Shown here: positions 1-8,928 of the stretch, in pieces
Numbering within the stretch: the first letter of the stretch is position 1
Layout of the letters: every line of letters begins with the position of its first letter
Source of the DNA: AAA044-D11 sp965268275
GTDB lineage: Bacteria > Actinomycetota > Actinomycetes > Nanopelagicales > Nanopelagicaceae
Reading direction: 5' to 3'
NCBI GenBank assembly: GCA_965268275.1
Contig: OZ254168.1
Span: 1,332,092-1,396,091, forward strand
Length of the DNA: 64,000 bases
Made by a program: the position numbers and the translations under genes
Notes under the pieces: generated by a model
Database searches by the model: none
What the model saw: only the letters and a program-made list of their open reading frames with translations
What the model was told of the DNA's origin: nothing

Positions 1-688
1 CGACGATGTCGAGCGCTGCAGATTCGGATGCGACAACCCAACCATGTTCTAGTTTGCCGATAACAAGTGGGCGCACGCCGTGCAGATCGCGGGCGGCATA
101 CAAAGTGTGTTCGTCCATAAAGACAAGAGAGAAAGCGCCTTTAAGTTGGGGCAGAACTTCGAGCGCTGAAGATTCGAAATTCTTGCCATCTTGGGCTGCG
201 ATAAGCGCCGTCATGATTTCGGTATCTGTTGTTGCGTTTAAACCATCATCGCTGTTTGTGCCAATAATTTTTGTAAGTTTTTCGGCGAGGTCGCCGGTGT
301 TAGTTAGATTGCCGTTGTGAGCAAGTGCCAAGGTGCCGTGATTGGTTGCGCGCAGTGTTGGTTGGGCATTGTTCCAAGTTGAAGAACCAGTTGTGCTGTA
401 GCGGCAGTGGCCGATTGCAAGATTGCCGGTAAGTGTTGCAAGATCACTTTCAGTAAATACTTGTGATACCAGACCCATATCTTTGTAAACAAAGATTCGC
501 TCGCCATCACTTGTTGCGATGCCGGCGGATTCTTGGCCGCGATGTTGCAGCGCATAGAGCCCGTAAAACGTTAGCTTTGCGACTTCTTCGCCGGGGGCCC
601 AAACACCGAAGACTCCGCATTCATCTTGCGGCAGATATTCGCCATCGTAAAGCTCGAAAGTTAATTTTCCATCAGGACGGCGGGCCAT
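1..688 (-). CDS. purF: Amidophosphoribosyltransferase PurF, N-terminal part (runs off the left edge)
   Basis: This enzyme makes phosphoribosylamine from PRPP and glutamine, the first committed step of purine synthesis. The 229 visible residues are the N-terminal nucleophile glutaminase domain. A short propeptide ends before DECGVFGVW, whose Cys would become the catalytic N-terminus after processing. LQHRGQESAGI, GHCRYSTTGSS, LAHNGNLTN and RDLHGVRPL are all family motifs. The start is the ATG whose complement is at 686-688, 9 nt after the stop of the SCP2-like gene. The phosphoribosyltransferase half lies outside the window. It is the last visible gene of the purine operon. Confidence 0.95.
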   Translation of the reverse strand, partial: MARRPDGKLTFELYDGEYLPQDECGVFGVWAPGEEVAKLTFYGLYALQHRGQESAGIATSDGERIFVYKDMGLVSQVFTESDLATLTGNLAIGHCRYSTTGSSTWNNAQPTLRATNHGTLALAHNGNLTNTGDLAEKLTKIIGTNSDDGLNATTDTEIMTALIAAQDGKNFESSALEVLPQLKGAFSLVFMDEHTLYAARDLHGVRPLVIGKLEHGWVVASESAALDIV

Positions 689-697
689 GGCGTAATC

Positions 698-997
698 CTA
701 TTCCGCAGCCGCAAGTTGTTGGAATAGCGGAGATAGATCCGAGCGTTCGCCAGATGCACTGATGCGACCATCTGCGATTGCACTTTGCCAAGTAATTTTT
801 CCGGCTGAAATTTCGAAGAGAACTTCGGCGCTCATCTCGACAACGTTTGGTGGTGTGCCACGTGTGTGTTTTGGGCCTTCGATGCATTGGATAGCTGAAT
901 ACGGTGGGATACGAAGTTCGACGGCATGACCAGGTGCAAGTTTAGAAATCTTGGCAAGAATCTCTTTTACTTGGCTCATGATTTCGGGATCTCGCAT
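698..997 (-). CDS. SCP2-like (sterol carrier family) small protein
   Basis: A 99-residue protein lies between purL and purF, the position occupied in many actinobacteria by a conserved sterol-carrier-like protein. The sequence fits a compact SCP2-type alpha/beta fold: an N-terminal helix (VKEILAKISKLAPG), a central strand region with ELRIPPYSAIQ, and a C-terminal part (EISAGKITWQSAIADGRI) ending in a short helix. No catalytic motif is visible. The ATG at 997 is 3 nt past the purL stop; an in-frame ATG at 979 (MSQVKEIL) is an alternative. The family's function is unknown. Co-transcription with the purine genes is inferred from spacing. Confidence 0.75.
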   Translation of the reverse strand: MRDPEIMSQVKEILAKISKLAPGHAVELRIPPYSAIQCIEGPKHTRGTPPNVVEMSAEVLFEISAGKITWQSAIADGRISASGERSDLSPLFQQLAAAE

Positions 998-1000
998 CGG

Positions 1001-3226
1001 TTATCCAAATAACTTCGGGAAAGTTTCGGTGTGAGCTTTTGAAAGTTCTTCAATAGAAATAACTGTTTGGTTGATTTCTAGATCGGTGCCACCAGTTGTG
1101 CCGATTTTGTAGATTGGAATTTGGTATTTGCCGGCTAGGTTAACGATTTCATTTGTGGCGCTATCTTTAATTGAAACCAGGACACGACCAGGGGTTTCGC
1201 TGAAAAGTGCAATTGCAACATCGTTTAATTCGATTCGGGCACCGATTTTATTTTTTAGAACAGATTCGACGACTGTTGCAGCCAAGCCACCATTTGAAAC
1301 ATCGTGTGCTGATTCAAAAATTGGTTGACCATCAAGTAAGAAATTAACTAGACGTTTCTCCATATCAAGATCTGCAGCTGGCGCGGCATTTCCGATTTCG
1401 CCATGTAGATAGGCCCATTCGCTGCCAGATAAGTTGCCGTTGTATTTTCCGATTAAATAAAGATCAAGACCAGCGGTTGGAATTCCCATTGGTGTTCGCG
1501 CGCGAACATCTTGGATAACACCAAGAACACCGATAACTGGTGTTGGCAAGATTGCGACTGCGCCAGTTTGGTTATAGAAGGAAACATTGCCACCAGTAAT
1601 TGGTAGACCAAGTTCAAGTGCAGCATCGGCAAGGCCACGAACAGTTTCGGCGAATTGCCACATCACACCTGGATCTTCAGGTGAACCGAAGTTAAGGCAG
1701 TTGGTTACTGCAAGTGGTTTAGCGCCTGTAGTAGCTAGATTTCGGCAACTTTCGGCCAGTGCCAACTTTGCACCTTGGTATGGATCCAAATAAGACCAAC
1801 GAGCATTTGCATCGGTTGAAACTGCAACACCAAGATGTGTTTGTTCATCGATACGGATTAAACCGGAATCTTCGGGTTGGGCAAGAACGGTATTGCCTTG
1901 AACATATTTATCGTATTGAGAAGTAACCCAAGATTTATCTGCGATGTTTGGGCTGGCAATTAATTTTAGGACTGCAGCTTTAACTTCATCAGGGGCAGTT
2001 GGCAGCGGAACCTCGAATTTTGACTTTGCAAGTTGGTCAACATAATCTGGTTTTTTGATTGGACGGTTGTAGACCGGACCATCGTGAGCAACTGTGCGAG
2101 GTGGAACATCAACAATGAGTTCGCCATTGAAAGTTATGTGCAGGCGTTCGCCATCAGTGACTTCGCCGATCACTGTTGCGGTGACATCCCACTTTTTGCA
2201 GATGGCCATAAAGTGCTTAATGTTTTCGGGCGCCACGATTGCGCACATGCGCTCTTGAGATTCGCTCATCAAGATTTCTTCTGGTGAAAGTGAAGGGTCG
2301 CGAAGTGGAACTTTCTCTAAATTAATTTGCATGCCACCGCTGCCAGCAGATGCGAGTTCGCTGGTTGCACAAGAAAGTCCGGCGCCACCAAGATCTTGAA
2401 TACCAACGACTAAATCTGCTTTAAAGATTTCGAGACAGCATTCGATCAAGACTTTTTCGGCAAATGGATCGCCAACTTGAACTGCTGGTCGCTTAGTTGG
2501 TTTTGCATCACTAAAAGTTTCGGATGCAAGAACTGAAACTCCACCAATGCCATCGCCGCCAGTCTTTGCACCAAAGAGAACAACAAGATTTCCGGTTCCG
2601 TGCGCTGTTGCAAGCTTGATATCTTCATGTTTCATGACGCCAACACATAAAGCATTTACAAGTGGATTTCCGGCATAAGTTTCATCAAAGACAATTTCGC
2701 CACCAATGTTTGGTAGTCCTAAACAATTTCCGTAACCACCGATACCAGCAACGATTCCTGGAAGTAAGCGACGAGTATCTGGTGCATCGGCAAGACCAAA
2801 GCGAAGTGGATCCATAACTGCAATTGGGCGGGCGCCCATCGTCAAAATGTCGCGGACAATGCCACCAACACCGGTTGCGGCGCCTTGATAGGGCTCGATA
2901 AATGAGGGGTGGTTGTGGGATTCGATTTTAAAAGTAATTGCATAGTTTTGGCCGATATCTACAACACCAGCATTTTCACCGATACCAACAAGAAGCGCAT
3001 CGGACTTAACAGCTTTTTCACCAAATTGTTTTAAGTGAATCTTTGAAGATTTGTAAGAACAATGTTCGGACCACATAACTGAATACATCGCGAGCTCGCT
3101 TGAAGTTGGACGGCGACCAAGAATTGTTTTGATGCGCGCGTATTCGTCTTCCTTTAAACCGAGTTCGGAAAAAGGTTGTTTGGTATCTGGATTTTGGGTT
3201 GCAGTTGTTACGGTATCAAGGGCCAT
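1001..3226 (-). CDS. purL: Phosphoribosylformylglycinamidine synthase subunit PurL (small type)
   Basis: This is the ATP-dependent synthetase subunit converting FGAR to FGAM with ammonia delivered by PurQ. At 741 residues it is the short form that works in a complex with separate PurS and PurQ, both encoded directly upstream. It has the two-fold AIRS/PurM-like repeat. Motifs include SEHCSYKSSK near residue 55, KIESHNHPSFIEPYQGAA, QDLGGAGLSCATSELA and NCLNFGSPEDPGVMWQ. The start codon overlaps the purQ stop by one base (TAATG), implying translational coupling. Confidence 0.97.
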   Translation of the reverse strand: MALDTVTTATQNPDTKQPFSELGLKEDEYARIKTILGRRPTSSELAMYSVMWSEHCSYKSSKIHLKQFGEKAVKSDALLVGIGENAGVVDIGQNYAITFKIESHNHPSFIEPYQGAATGVGGIVRDILTMGARPIAVMDPLRFGLADAPDTRRLLPGIVAGIGGYGNCLGLPNIGGEIVFDETYAGNPLVNALCVGVMKHEDIKLATAHGTGNLVVLFGAKTGGDGIGGVSVLASETFSDAKPTKRPAVQVGDPFAEKVLIECCLEIFKADLVVGIQDLGGAGLSCATSELASAGSGGMQINLEKVPLRDPSLSPEEILMSESQERMCAIVAPENIKHFMAICKKWDVTATVIGEVTDGERLHITFNGELIVDVPPRTVAHDGPVYNRPIKKPDYVDQLAKSKFEVPLPTAPDEVKAAVLKLIASPNIADKSWVTSQYDKYVQGNTVLAQPEDSGLIRIDEQTHLGVAVSTDANARWSYLDPYQGAKLALAESCRNLATTGAKPLAVTNCLNFGSPEDPGVMWQFAETVRGLADAALELGLPITGGNVSFYNQTGAVAILPTPVIGVLGVIQDVRARTPMGIPTAGLDLYLIGKYNGNLSGSEWAYLHGEIGNAAPAADLDMEKRLVNFLLDGQPIFESAHDVSNGGLAATVVESVLKNKIGARIELNDVAIALFSETPGRVLVSIKDSATNEIVNLAGKYQIPIYKIGTTGGTDLEINQTVISIEELSKAHTETFPKLFG

Positions 3227-3903
3227 TAGCGGCCTACCAATTGATGTAGAACTGATGTGAAAAATGTTAAGCCGTCGGTGCTTGGTCCAGTTAAAGATTC
3301 GATTGCATGTTCTGGATGTGGCATCAGACCAACAACATTGCCGCGTTCATTTGAGATACCAGCGATTAGATTGCGTGAACCATTTGGATCAAAATCAACA
3401 TAGCGGGCGATTACGCGGCCTTCGCTTTCGAGCATATTTAAAGTTTCATCATCGCATTGGAAAGAGCCTTCGCCATTCTTTAGTGGAATCAGAATCTCTT
3501 GATCTTGCTTGAAACCTGTAGTCCACATGGTCTTTGTGTTTTCGATTTTTAACTTTTGATCGCGACACAAGAAGTGCAGATTGCTGTTGCGGGTAAGTGC
3601 GCCCGGCAATAAATGGGATTCGCATAGAACCTGAAAGCCGTTGCAAATACCGAGCACTGGAAAGCCGTGATCTGCGGCAGTAACAATTGAATTCATGATT
3701 GGGGCAAAGCGAGCAATCGCGCCGCAACGTAAATAATCTCCGTAAGAAAATCCACCAGGTAGAACAACTGCTTGAACTTCTTTTAAATCATCACTTGCAT
3801 GGAAAAGTGGGACTGCGGTTCCGCCAGCCATTTCTACTGCGCGCGCAGCATCGCGATCATCGAGTGATCCCGGGAAGGTGACTACACCAATGCGAAATGA
3901 CAT
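3226..3903 (-). CDS. purQ: Phosphoribosylformylglycinamidine synthase subunit PurQ (glutaminase)
   Basis: This class I glutamine amidotransferase subunit of FGAM synthase hydrolyses glutamine and passes ammonia to PurL. In 225 residues, the nucleophile elbow GICNGFQVLCE places the catalytic Cys at residue 87, and the His/Glu pair is in LMPHPEHAIE near the C-terminus. PGGFSYGDYLRCGAIA is the PurQ-specific oxyanion region. It overlaps purS by one base at 3903 and purL by one base at 3226. Confidence 0.97.
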   Translation of the reverse strand: MSFRIGVVTFPGSLDDRDAARAVEMAGGTAVPLFHASDDLKEVQAVVLPGGFSYGDYLRCGAIARFAPIMNSIVTAADHGFPVLGICNGFQVLCESHLLPGALTRNSNLHFLCRDQKLKIENTKTMWTTGFKQDQEILIPLKNGEGSFQCDDETLNMLESEGRVIARYVDFDPNGSRNLIAGISNERGNVVGLMPHPEHAIESLTGPSTDGLTFFTSVLHQLVGR

Positions 3904-4148
3904 TACTTTTCGATCTTTACTACGTAAGTTTCGATAACTGGATTAGATAGAAGTGTTTCAGCTGCTTTTTCGACTTCTGCCAATTGCGCAGGTGTTGGAT
4001 CGCCAGCAACTTCAATTTCAAAACGCTTTCCTTGGCGAACTGATTTTGCGAAGGTAAAACCTAAGCGGGGCAGCGCTGATGCGACTGCTTGGCCCTGGGG
4101 ATCGAGGATTTCGGGTTTCAACATAACCTCGACAATTATTTTGGCCAT
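3903..4148 (-). CDS. purS: Phosphoribosylformylglycinamidine synthase subunit PurS
   Basis: This 81-residue PurS dimerises and bridges PurL and PurQ in the Gram-positive-type FGAM synthase. The sequence starts MAKIIVEVMLKPEILDPQG and continues with ALPRLGFTFAKSVRQGKRFEI, the usual PurS signature. Its presence explains why PurL here is the short form. It lies directly between purC (the next base upstream) and purQ (one-base overlap). Confidence 0.96.
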   Translation of the reverse strand: MAKIIVEVMLKPEILDPQGQAVASALPRLGFTFAKSVRQGKRFEIEVAGDPTPAQLAEVEKAAETLLSNPVIETYVVKIEK

Positions 4149-4982
4149 TTAAAATTTCCTTCCAGTGATTAGTTCAAATGCACTTGTATAACGCTCTTGC
4201 GTCTTTGCAACTACGTCATCGGGAAGTGATGGTGGATTGCTATTTCGATCCCAACCGGAATTTAATAACCAGTCGCGAACAAATTGTTTGTCGTAAGAAT
4301 AATGAGTATCGGGTTCCCAGAACCGAGATGAATCAGGAGTTAAGGCTTCATCGCCTAGGCAAATCATGCCAGATGGATCGATGCCGAATTCGAATTTCGT
4401 ATCTGCCAAGATGATTCCTTTAGTCGCGGCGAAATCATGAGCCTTGGAATATAGCGCGAGGGTAAGTTTCTTGAGAATTTGTGCGGCTTGTTCGCCGATT
4501 AGCTCTTCACATTTTTCATATGTGATGTTCTCGTCGTGTTCGCCATCTTCGGCCTTTGTTGCTGGTGTAAAAATTGGTTGTGGCAACTTTGATCCATCAC
4601 TTAGCCCCGCAGGTAATTTGATTCCGCAGACAGTCTGCGATTTTTGATATTCCACCCAACCAGAACCAGCAAGGTATCCGCGCGCAACGCATTCGACTGG
4701 AAACATAATTAGTGGTTTAACAATTACTGCGCGACCTGCAACTTGCGGTGGAACATCAGTTGAAACAATATGGTTTGGAACAACGTCTTTTAGTAAATCA
4801 AACCAGAAAAGTGAAAGCTGGGTCAGCAACTTTCCTTTATTTGGGATTGGTGTTGGCAAGATGTAATCAAAAGCAGAGATGCGATCAGATGCAACGATAA
4901 GTAGTTCATCTTTATCATTCGTGAATAAATCCCGGACTTTTCCGCTGCGCAGATGTTTCCATCCGGTTAGCTCGGGGATCAT
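4149..4982 (-). CDS. purC: Phosphoribosylaminoimidazole-succinocarboxamide synthase
   Basis: SAICAR synthetase joins aspartate to CAIR using ATP. The 277-residue protein begins with the nucleotide-binding segment GKVRDLFTN. VASDRISAFDYILPTPIPNKG, FPVECVARGYLAGSGWVEYQ and ILADTKFEFGID are family motifs. The C-terminal insert with DSSRFWEPD is typical of the longer type. Its ATG overlaps the purB stop by 4 nt (4979-4982), so translation is probably coupled to purB. Confidence 0.97.
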   Translation of the reverse strand: MIPELTGWKHLRSGKVRDLFTNDKDELLIVASDRISAFDYILPTPIPNKGKLLTQLSLFWFDLLKDVVPNHIVSTDVPPQVAGRAVIVKPLIMFPVECVARGYLAGSGWVEYQKSQTVCGIKLPAGLSDGSKLPQPIFTPATKAEDGEHDENITYEKCEELIGEQAAQILKKLTLALYSKAHDFAATKGIILADTKFEFGIDPSGMICLGDEALTPDSSRFWEPDTHYSYDKQFVRDWLLNSGWDRNSNPPSLPDDVVAKTQERYTSAFELITGRKF

Positions 4983-6400
4983 CGAATTTGGCCGGGACGG
5001 TACTGCGCTGCCGCAGCATGAGCGGAAGTAATCGCATCGATGCGACTTACGACTCGCTGGGTTTGCCCTTTTGCATCGCCAGTAAATTCAAGTGGCTTTG
5101 CAAGAAGTGCGGTTAGTTCTTCAAACTTCAGTGGGATTCTAGAATCATCTGCGATTGCTTGAATCATTAAATTTGGTTTGCCAGCGCGAATACCAAGCGC
5201 CGCTGCTACTGCATGTTCTTTGATAACTTCGTGCGCAATCTCGCGACCCACACCGGCTTTGACTGCAGCCATCAAAATCTTTGTGGTCGCAAGAAATGGC
5301 AGATACTTACTTAGTTCGGCCTCGATGACATCAGGGAAAGCACCGAATTCGATCAGCACGGTCATGAAAGTTTCGATTAAACCATCGAAGGCATAGAACG
5401 CATCTGCAATTGCAACGCGACGAACAACGCTGCAAGCAACATCGCCTTCGTTCCATTGATCACCAGAAATTTCGCCAACCATTGATGCATAACCACGAAG
5501 CACAACGGCCAAGCCATTTACACGTTCGCAAGAGCGGGTATTCATTTTGTGTGGCATTGCTGATGAACCAACTTGGCCAGCTTTAAATCCCTCGGTTACA
5601 AGTTCTGCGCCTGCCATCAAACGAATTGAAGTTGCAAGCGAAGATGGTGCGGCGGCAAGTTGAACAAGTGTTGTGACAACATCGAAATCAAATGAACGTG
5701 GATAAATCTGTCCGGTGGAATCTAAAACATTTTCAAAGCCAAGATACTTTGCAACTTCGGATTCTAATTTTGCATGTGATGTAGATGATCCAAGTAAATC
5801 AACTGAATCCTGTGCGGTGCCAACTGGGCCTTTGATGCCGCGAATTGGATAGCGTGAAATTAAATTATCAAGACGCTCGTAGGCAAATAGCAATTCTTCG
5901 GCAGCTGATGCAAAACGTTTGCCAAGTGTTGTGATTTGGGCCGGAACGTTGTGCGAACGACCAGCAATTGGTTGGTCAATATATTTTGTTGCAAGGGTTC
6001 CGAGTAATCCAAGGGTTGCAACTACGCGGTCGTGTGCAAGTTGTAGGCCATCGCGGATCTGCATTGCTTCGACATTTTCGGTTAAGTCTCGAGAAGTCAT
6101 GCCGGCATGGATAGCTTCGTGACCGGCAAGTGCGTTGAACTCTTCGATCCGAGCTTTGACATCATGTCTAGTCTGTTTTTCGCGAGCATCGATTGATGCA
6201 AGATCTACTTTGTTAACTACTTTTTCGTAATCTGCGATTACTGAATCTTCAATTTTGTGGCCAAGCTTTGTCTGGGCGCGCATTACCGCGATCCATAATT
6301 TACGTTCGCTAATTATTTTTGATTCTGGCGCAAAAATTTCGCGCATTCCCGCCGATGCATATCGTTGGGCTAATAAACTCACTGGTGAATTATCTCCCAT
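4979..6400 (-). CDS. purB: Adenylosuccinate lyase
   Basis: PurB removes fumarate twice in the pathway, from SAICAR and from adenylosuccinate. The 473-residue protein belongs to the fumarase/aspartase superfamily. Its signature loop is GSSAMPHKMNTRSCERV, with the catalytic Ser in the SSAMPHK part, and GHEAIHAGMTSRDLTENV and AGRSHNVPAQITTLGKR are other conserved regions. It is slightly longer than the B. subtilis type. The start abuts the purD stop at 6401. Confidence 0.96.
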   Translation of the reverse strand: MGDNSPVSLLAQRYASAGMREIFAPESKIISERKLWIAVMRAQTKLGHKIEDSVIADYEKVVNKVDLASIDAREKQTRHDVKARIEEFNALAGHEAIHAGMTSRDLTENVEAMQIRDGLQLAHDRVVATLGLLGTLATKYIDQPIAGRSHNVPAQITTLGKRFASAAEELLFAYERLDNLISRYPIRGIKGPVGTAQDSVDLLGSSTSHAKLESEVAKYLGFENVLDSTGQIYPRSFDFDVVTTLVQLAAAPSSLATSIRLMAGAELVTEGFKAGQVGSSAMPHKMNTRSCERVNGLAVVLRGYASMVGEISGDQWNEGDVACSVVRRVAIADAFYAFDGLIETFMTVLIEFGAFPDVIEAELSKYLPFLATTKILMAAVKAGVGREIAHEVIKEHAVAAALGIRAGKPNLMIQAIADDSRIPLKFEELTALLAKPLEFTGDAKGQTQRVVSRIDAITSAHAAAAQYRPGQIR

Positions 6401-7648
6401 TTAATTGCCCTTCTCTGCCACCGACGCATTAAGCGCGATATCGCTTCGATAATGGCTGCCGGGCAATGAAATTCGCGAAATCGTGCGATAGGCGGCATCG
6501 CGGGCTTGGGTTAAATCGCTGCCCAATCCAGTGACGGTTAGAACACGGCCGCCGGAAGAGTGCAGAACACCGTCGCGCAGTTGGGTGCCAGCATGAAATA
6601 CAAACGAGCTTTCATTTGTTTGAATACCAGTAATCGCTTCACCGATTTTTGGATCTGCTGGATAACCTTTGCTGGCAAGAACAACGGTGACAGCTGAATC
6701 ATCGGACCATTCAAGATCGCCAAAATTTTCTAAGTTCTTTGTTGATGCAGCAAATAACAATTGTGCAAGCGGAGTTTTTAATCGTGGCAGAAGAACTTGA
6801 GTTTCGGGATCACCGAATCTTGCATTGAATTCGATAACTTTTGTTCCGCGCGATGTAAGTGCAAGACCGGCATAAAGCAGACCAACAAATGGTGTGCCGC
6901 GCGCTGCCATCTCTTGAATAGTTGGATTTAAAACTTTGTTTAGTGTTTCTTCCATAATTTCATCGGGGGCCCACGGCAGTGGTGAATATGCGCCCATGCC
7001 ACCGGTGTTTGGACCAAGATCGCCATCAAAGGCGCGTTTGAAATCTTGTGCTGGTTGCATCGGGATAACTGTTGTGCCATCACTGATGCCAAAGAGTGAA
7101 ACTTCAGGGCCATCTAAAAATTCTTCGATTACAACTTGTGGTGCTAGCAGCGCATGTTCGATTGCAAGATCGCGATCTTCGGTAACAACAACACCTTTAC
7201 CAGCAGCAAGGCCATCATGTTTCACAACATAAGGCGCCCCGAAAGTATCTAGAGCTTTCTCAATTTCTTTTTGGTTGTTGCAGGTAAAGCTCTTCGCGGT
7301 TGGGACACCGGCATCTCGCATTACTTGCTTGGCAAAATCTTTTGAACCTTCGATTTGCGCGGCTGCTTTTGATGGGCCAAAGCAGGCGATGTTGGCTTTG
7401 TTTAGCGCATCGGCAAGGCCATTTACTAAAGGTTTCTCGGGGCCAACAACCACCAGATCAGAATTCAATTTCTTTGCAAGTTCGACGATTGCGTTGTTGT
7501 CAGTGATATCAATTGCATGGCATAACGCAATTTCTGCGATACCTGGATTTCCTGGTGCTACGTGAAGTTCTTCTAAAGTTGTATCGCGATTTAGTGCTGC
7601 AGCAAGTGCGTGTTCACGCCCGCCGGAACCAATCAGCAATACTTTCAA
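6401..7648 (-). CDS. purD: Phosphoribosylamine--glycine ligase
   Basis: GAR synthetase is an ATP-grasp enzyme joining glycine to phosphoribosylamine. The 415 residues begin MKVLLIGSGGREHALA, the N-terminal nucleotide-binding segment. They continue with GPEKPLVNGLAD, the ATP-grasp stretch YVVKHDGLAAGKGVVV, GPNTGGMGAYSPLP and EFNARFGDPETQVLLPRL, which holds the metal-binding Glu and Asn. It overlaps purA by 4 nt at 7645-7648 and abuts purB. Confidence 0.97.
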   Translation of the reverse strand: MKVLLIGSGGREHALAAALNRDTTLEELHVAPGNPGIAEIALCHAIDITDNNAIVELAKKLNSDLVVVGPEKPLVNGLADALNKANIACFGPSKAAAQIEGSKDFAKQVMRDAGVPTAKSFTCNNQKEIEKALDTFGAPYVVKHDGLAAGKGVVVTEDRDLAIEHALLAPQVVIEEFLDGPEVSLFGISDGTTVIPMQPAQDFKRAFDGDLGPNTGGMGAYSPLPWAPDEIMEETLNKVLNPTIQEMAARGTPFVGLLYAGLALTSRGTKVIEFNARFGDPETQVLLPRLKTPLAQLLFAASTKNLENFGDLEWSDDSAVTVVLASKGYPADPKIGEAITGIQTNESSFVFHAGTQLRDGVLHSSGGRVLTVTGLGSDLTQARDAAYRTISRISLPGSHYRSDIALNASVAEKGN

Positions 7649-8928
7649 ATGAACTCCGTAATCGAGATGGTTTCATCGCGGCCTGGGCCAACGCCGATTG
7701 CACTTATTGGTGCATCAGAAATTTTCTCTAGGAACTTTACGTAGGCCTGGGCGTTTGCTGGCAAATCACTAAATTTGCGAGCACCTGAAATATTTTCAGT
7801 CCAGCCTGGCAGGTATTCATAAATTGGTTTTGCGTGATGGAAATCTGTTTGTGAAGCTGGAAGTTCTTCAACACGTTGGCCATCAATTTCGTATGCAACA
7901 CATACTGGGATTTTTTCCCAACCAGTTAGCACATCCAACTTTGTTAAGAAGAAATCTGTAAGTCCGTTAACGCGAACTGCGTAACGTGCAATCGGTGCGT
8001 CATACCAACCACAACGACGTGCGCGACCAGTTGTGACACCGACTTCGCCACCAATGCGGCGCAGCGATTCGCCATCTTCATCGAACAATTCGGTTGGGAA
8101 TGGACCGGAACCAACTCGAGTTGTGTATGCCTTGACAATTCCGATTACGCGAGTGATCTTTGTCGGTCCGATTCCGGAACCAGTTGATGCACCGCCCGCA
8201 GTTGGATTTGATGATGTTACGAATGGATAAGTGCCGTGATCAACATCGAGAAGAGTTCCTTGGGAACCTTCGAGAAGCACGGTTTTGCCAGCTTTTAACG
8301 CTTTATCTAATAACAGCACAGTGTCTGTTACATACGGACGCAAAATTTCGGCATATGCCAAATATTCGGCCAAGACTTCTTCAATTTCGATTCCTTTGCG
8401 ATTGAAAACCTTAATTAGAACTTGGTTCTTATCGCGAAGTGCGCCTTCGATTTTTTGACGCAAGATTGATGGATCAAATAAATCTTGAACGCGGATACCG
8501 ATGCGATTTATCTTGTCGGCATAAGCAGGTCCGATTCCGCGACCAGTTGTTCCGATTTTTGAATTACCAAGGAAGCGTTCTGAAACTTTATCGATGGTGC
8601 GGTGATAAGGCGTGATCAAATGTGCGTTGGTGCTGATCTTTAACTTTGAAGTATCGATACCGCGTTCGTTCAAGCCTTTGATTTCTTCAAGCAGAACTGA
8701 TGGATCGATTACAACACCGTTGCCAATAACTGGAACAACGTTTGGTGAAAGGATTCCGGAAGGCAATAAGTGCAGCGCATATTTTTGGTCACCGATTACA
8801 ACAGTGTGGCCCGCATTGTTTCCGCCTTGATATCGAACAACATAATCAACGCGGTCACCAAGTAAATCGGTGGCTTTACCTTTACCTTCATCGCCCCATT
8901 GGGCACCGAGCAGAACTAGAGCTGGCAT
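7645..8928 (-). CDS. purA: Adenylosuccinate synthetase
   Basis: PurA converts IMP and aspartate to adenylosuccinate using GTP, the branch towards AMP. The 427-residue protein has the GTP-binding start LLGAQWGDEGKGKATDLLG, then RYQGGNNAGHTVV, the IMP loop GTTGRGIGPAY, LLEGSQGTLLDVDHGTYPFVT and VTTGRARRCGWYD, all diagnostic. The ATG is one base before the fba stop on the same strand. A branch-specific enzyme is therefore expressed together with the IMP-synthesis genes. Confidence 0.98.
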   Translation of the reverse strand: MPALVLLGAQWGDEGKGKATDLLGDRVDYVVRYQGGNNAGHTVVIGDQKYALHLLPSGILSPNVVPVIGNGVVIDPSVLLEEIKGLNERGIDTSKLKISTNAHLITPYHRTIDKVSERFLGNSKIGTTGRGIGPAYADKINRIGIRVQDLFDPSILRQKIEGALRDKNQVLIKVFNRKGIEIEEVLAEYLAYAEILRPYVTDTVLLLDKALKAGKTVLLEGSQGTLLDVDHGTYPFVTSSNPTAGGASTGSGIGPTKITRVIGIVKAYTTRVGSGPFPTELFDEDGESLRRIGGEVGVTTGRARRCGWYDAPIARYAVRVNGLTDFFLTKLDVLTGWEKIPVCVAYEIDGQRVEELPASQTDFHHAKPIYEYLPGWTENISGARKFSDLPANAQAYVKFLEKISDAPISAIGVGPGRDETISITEFI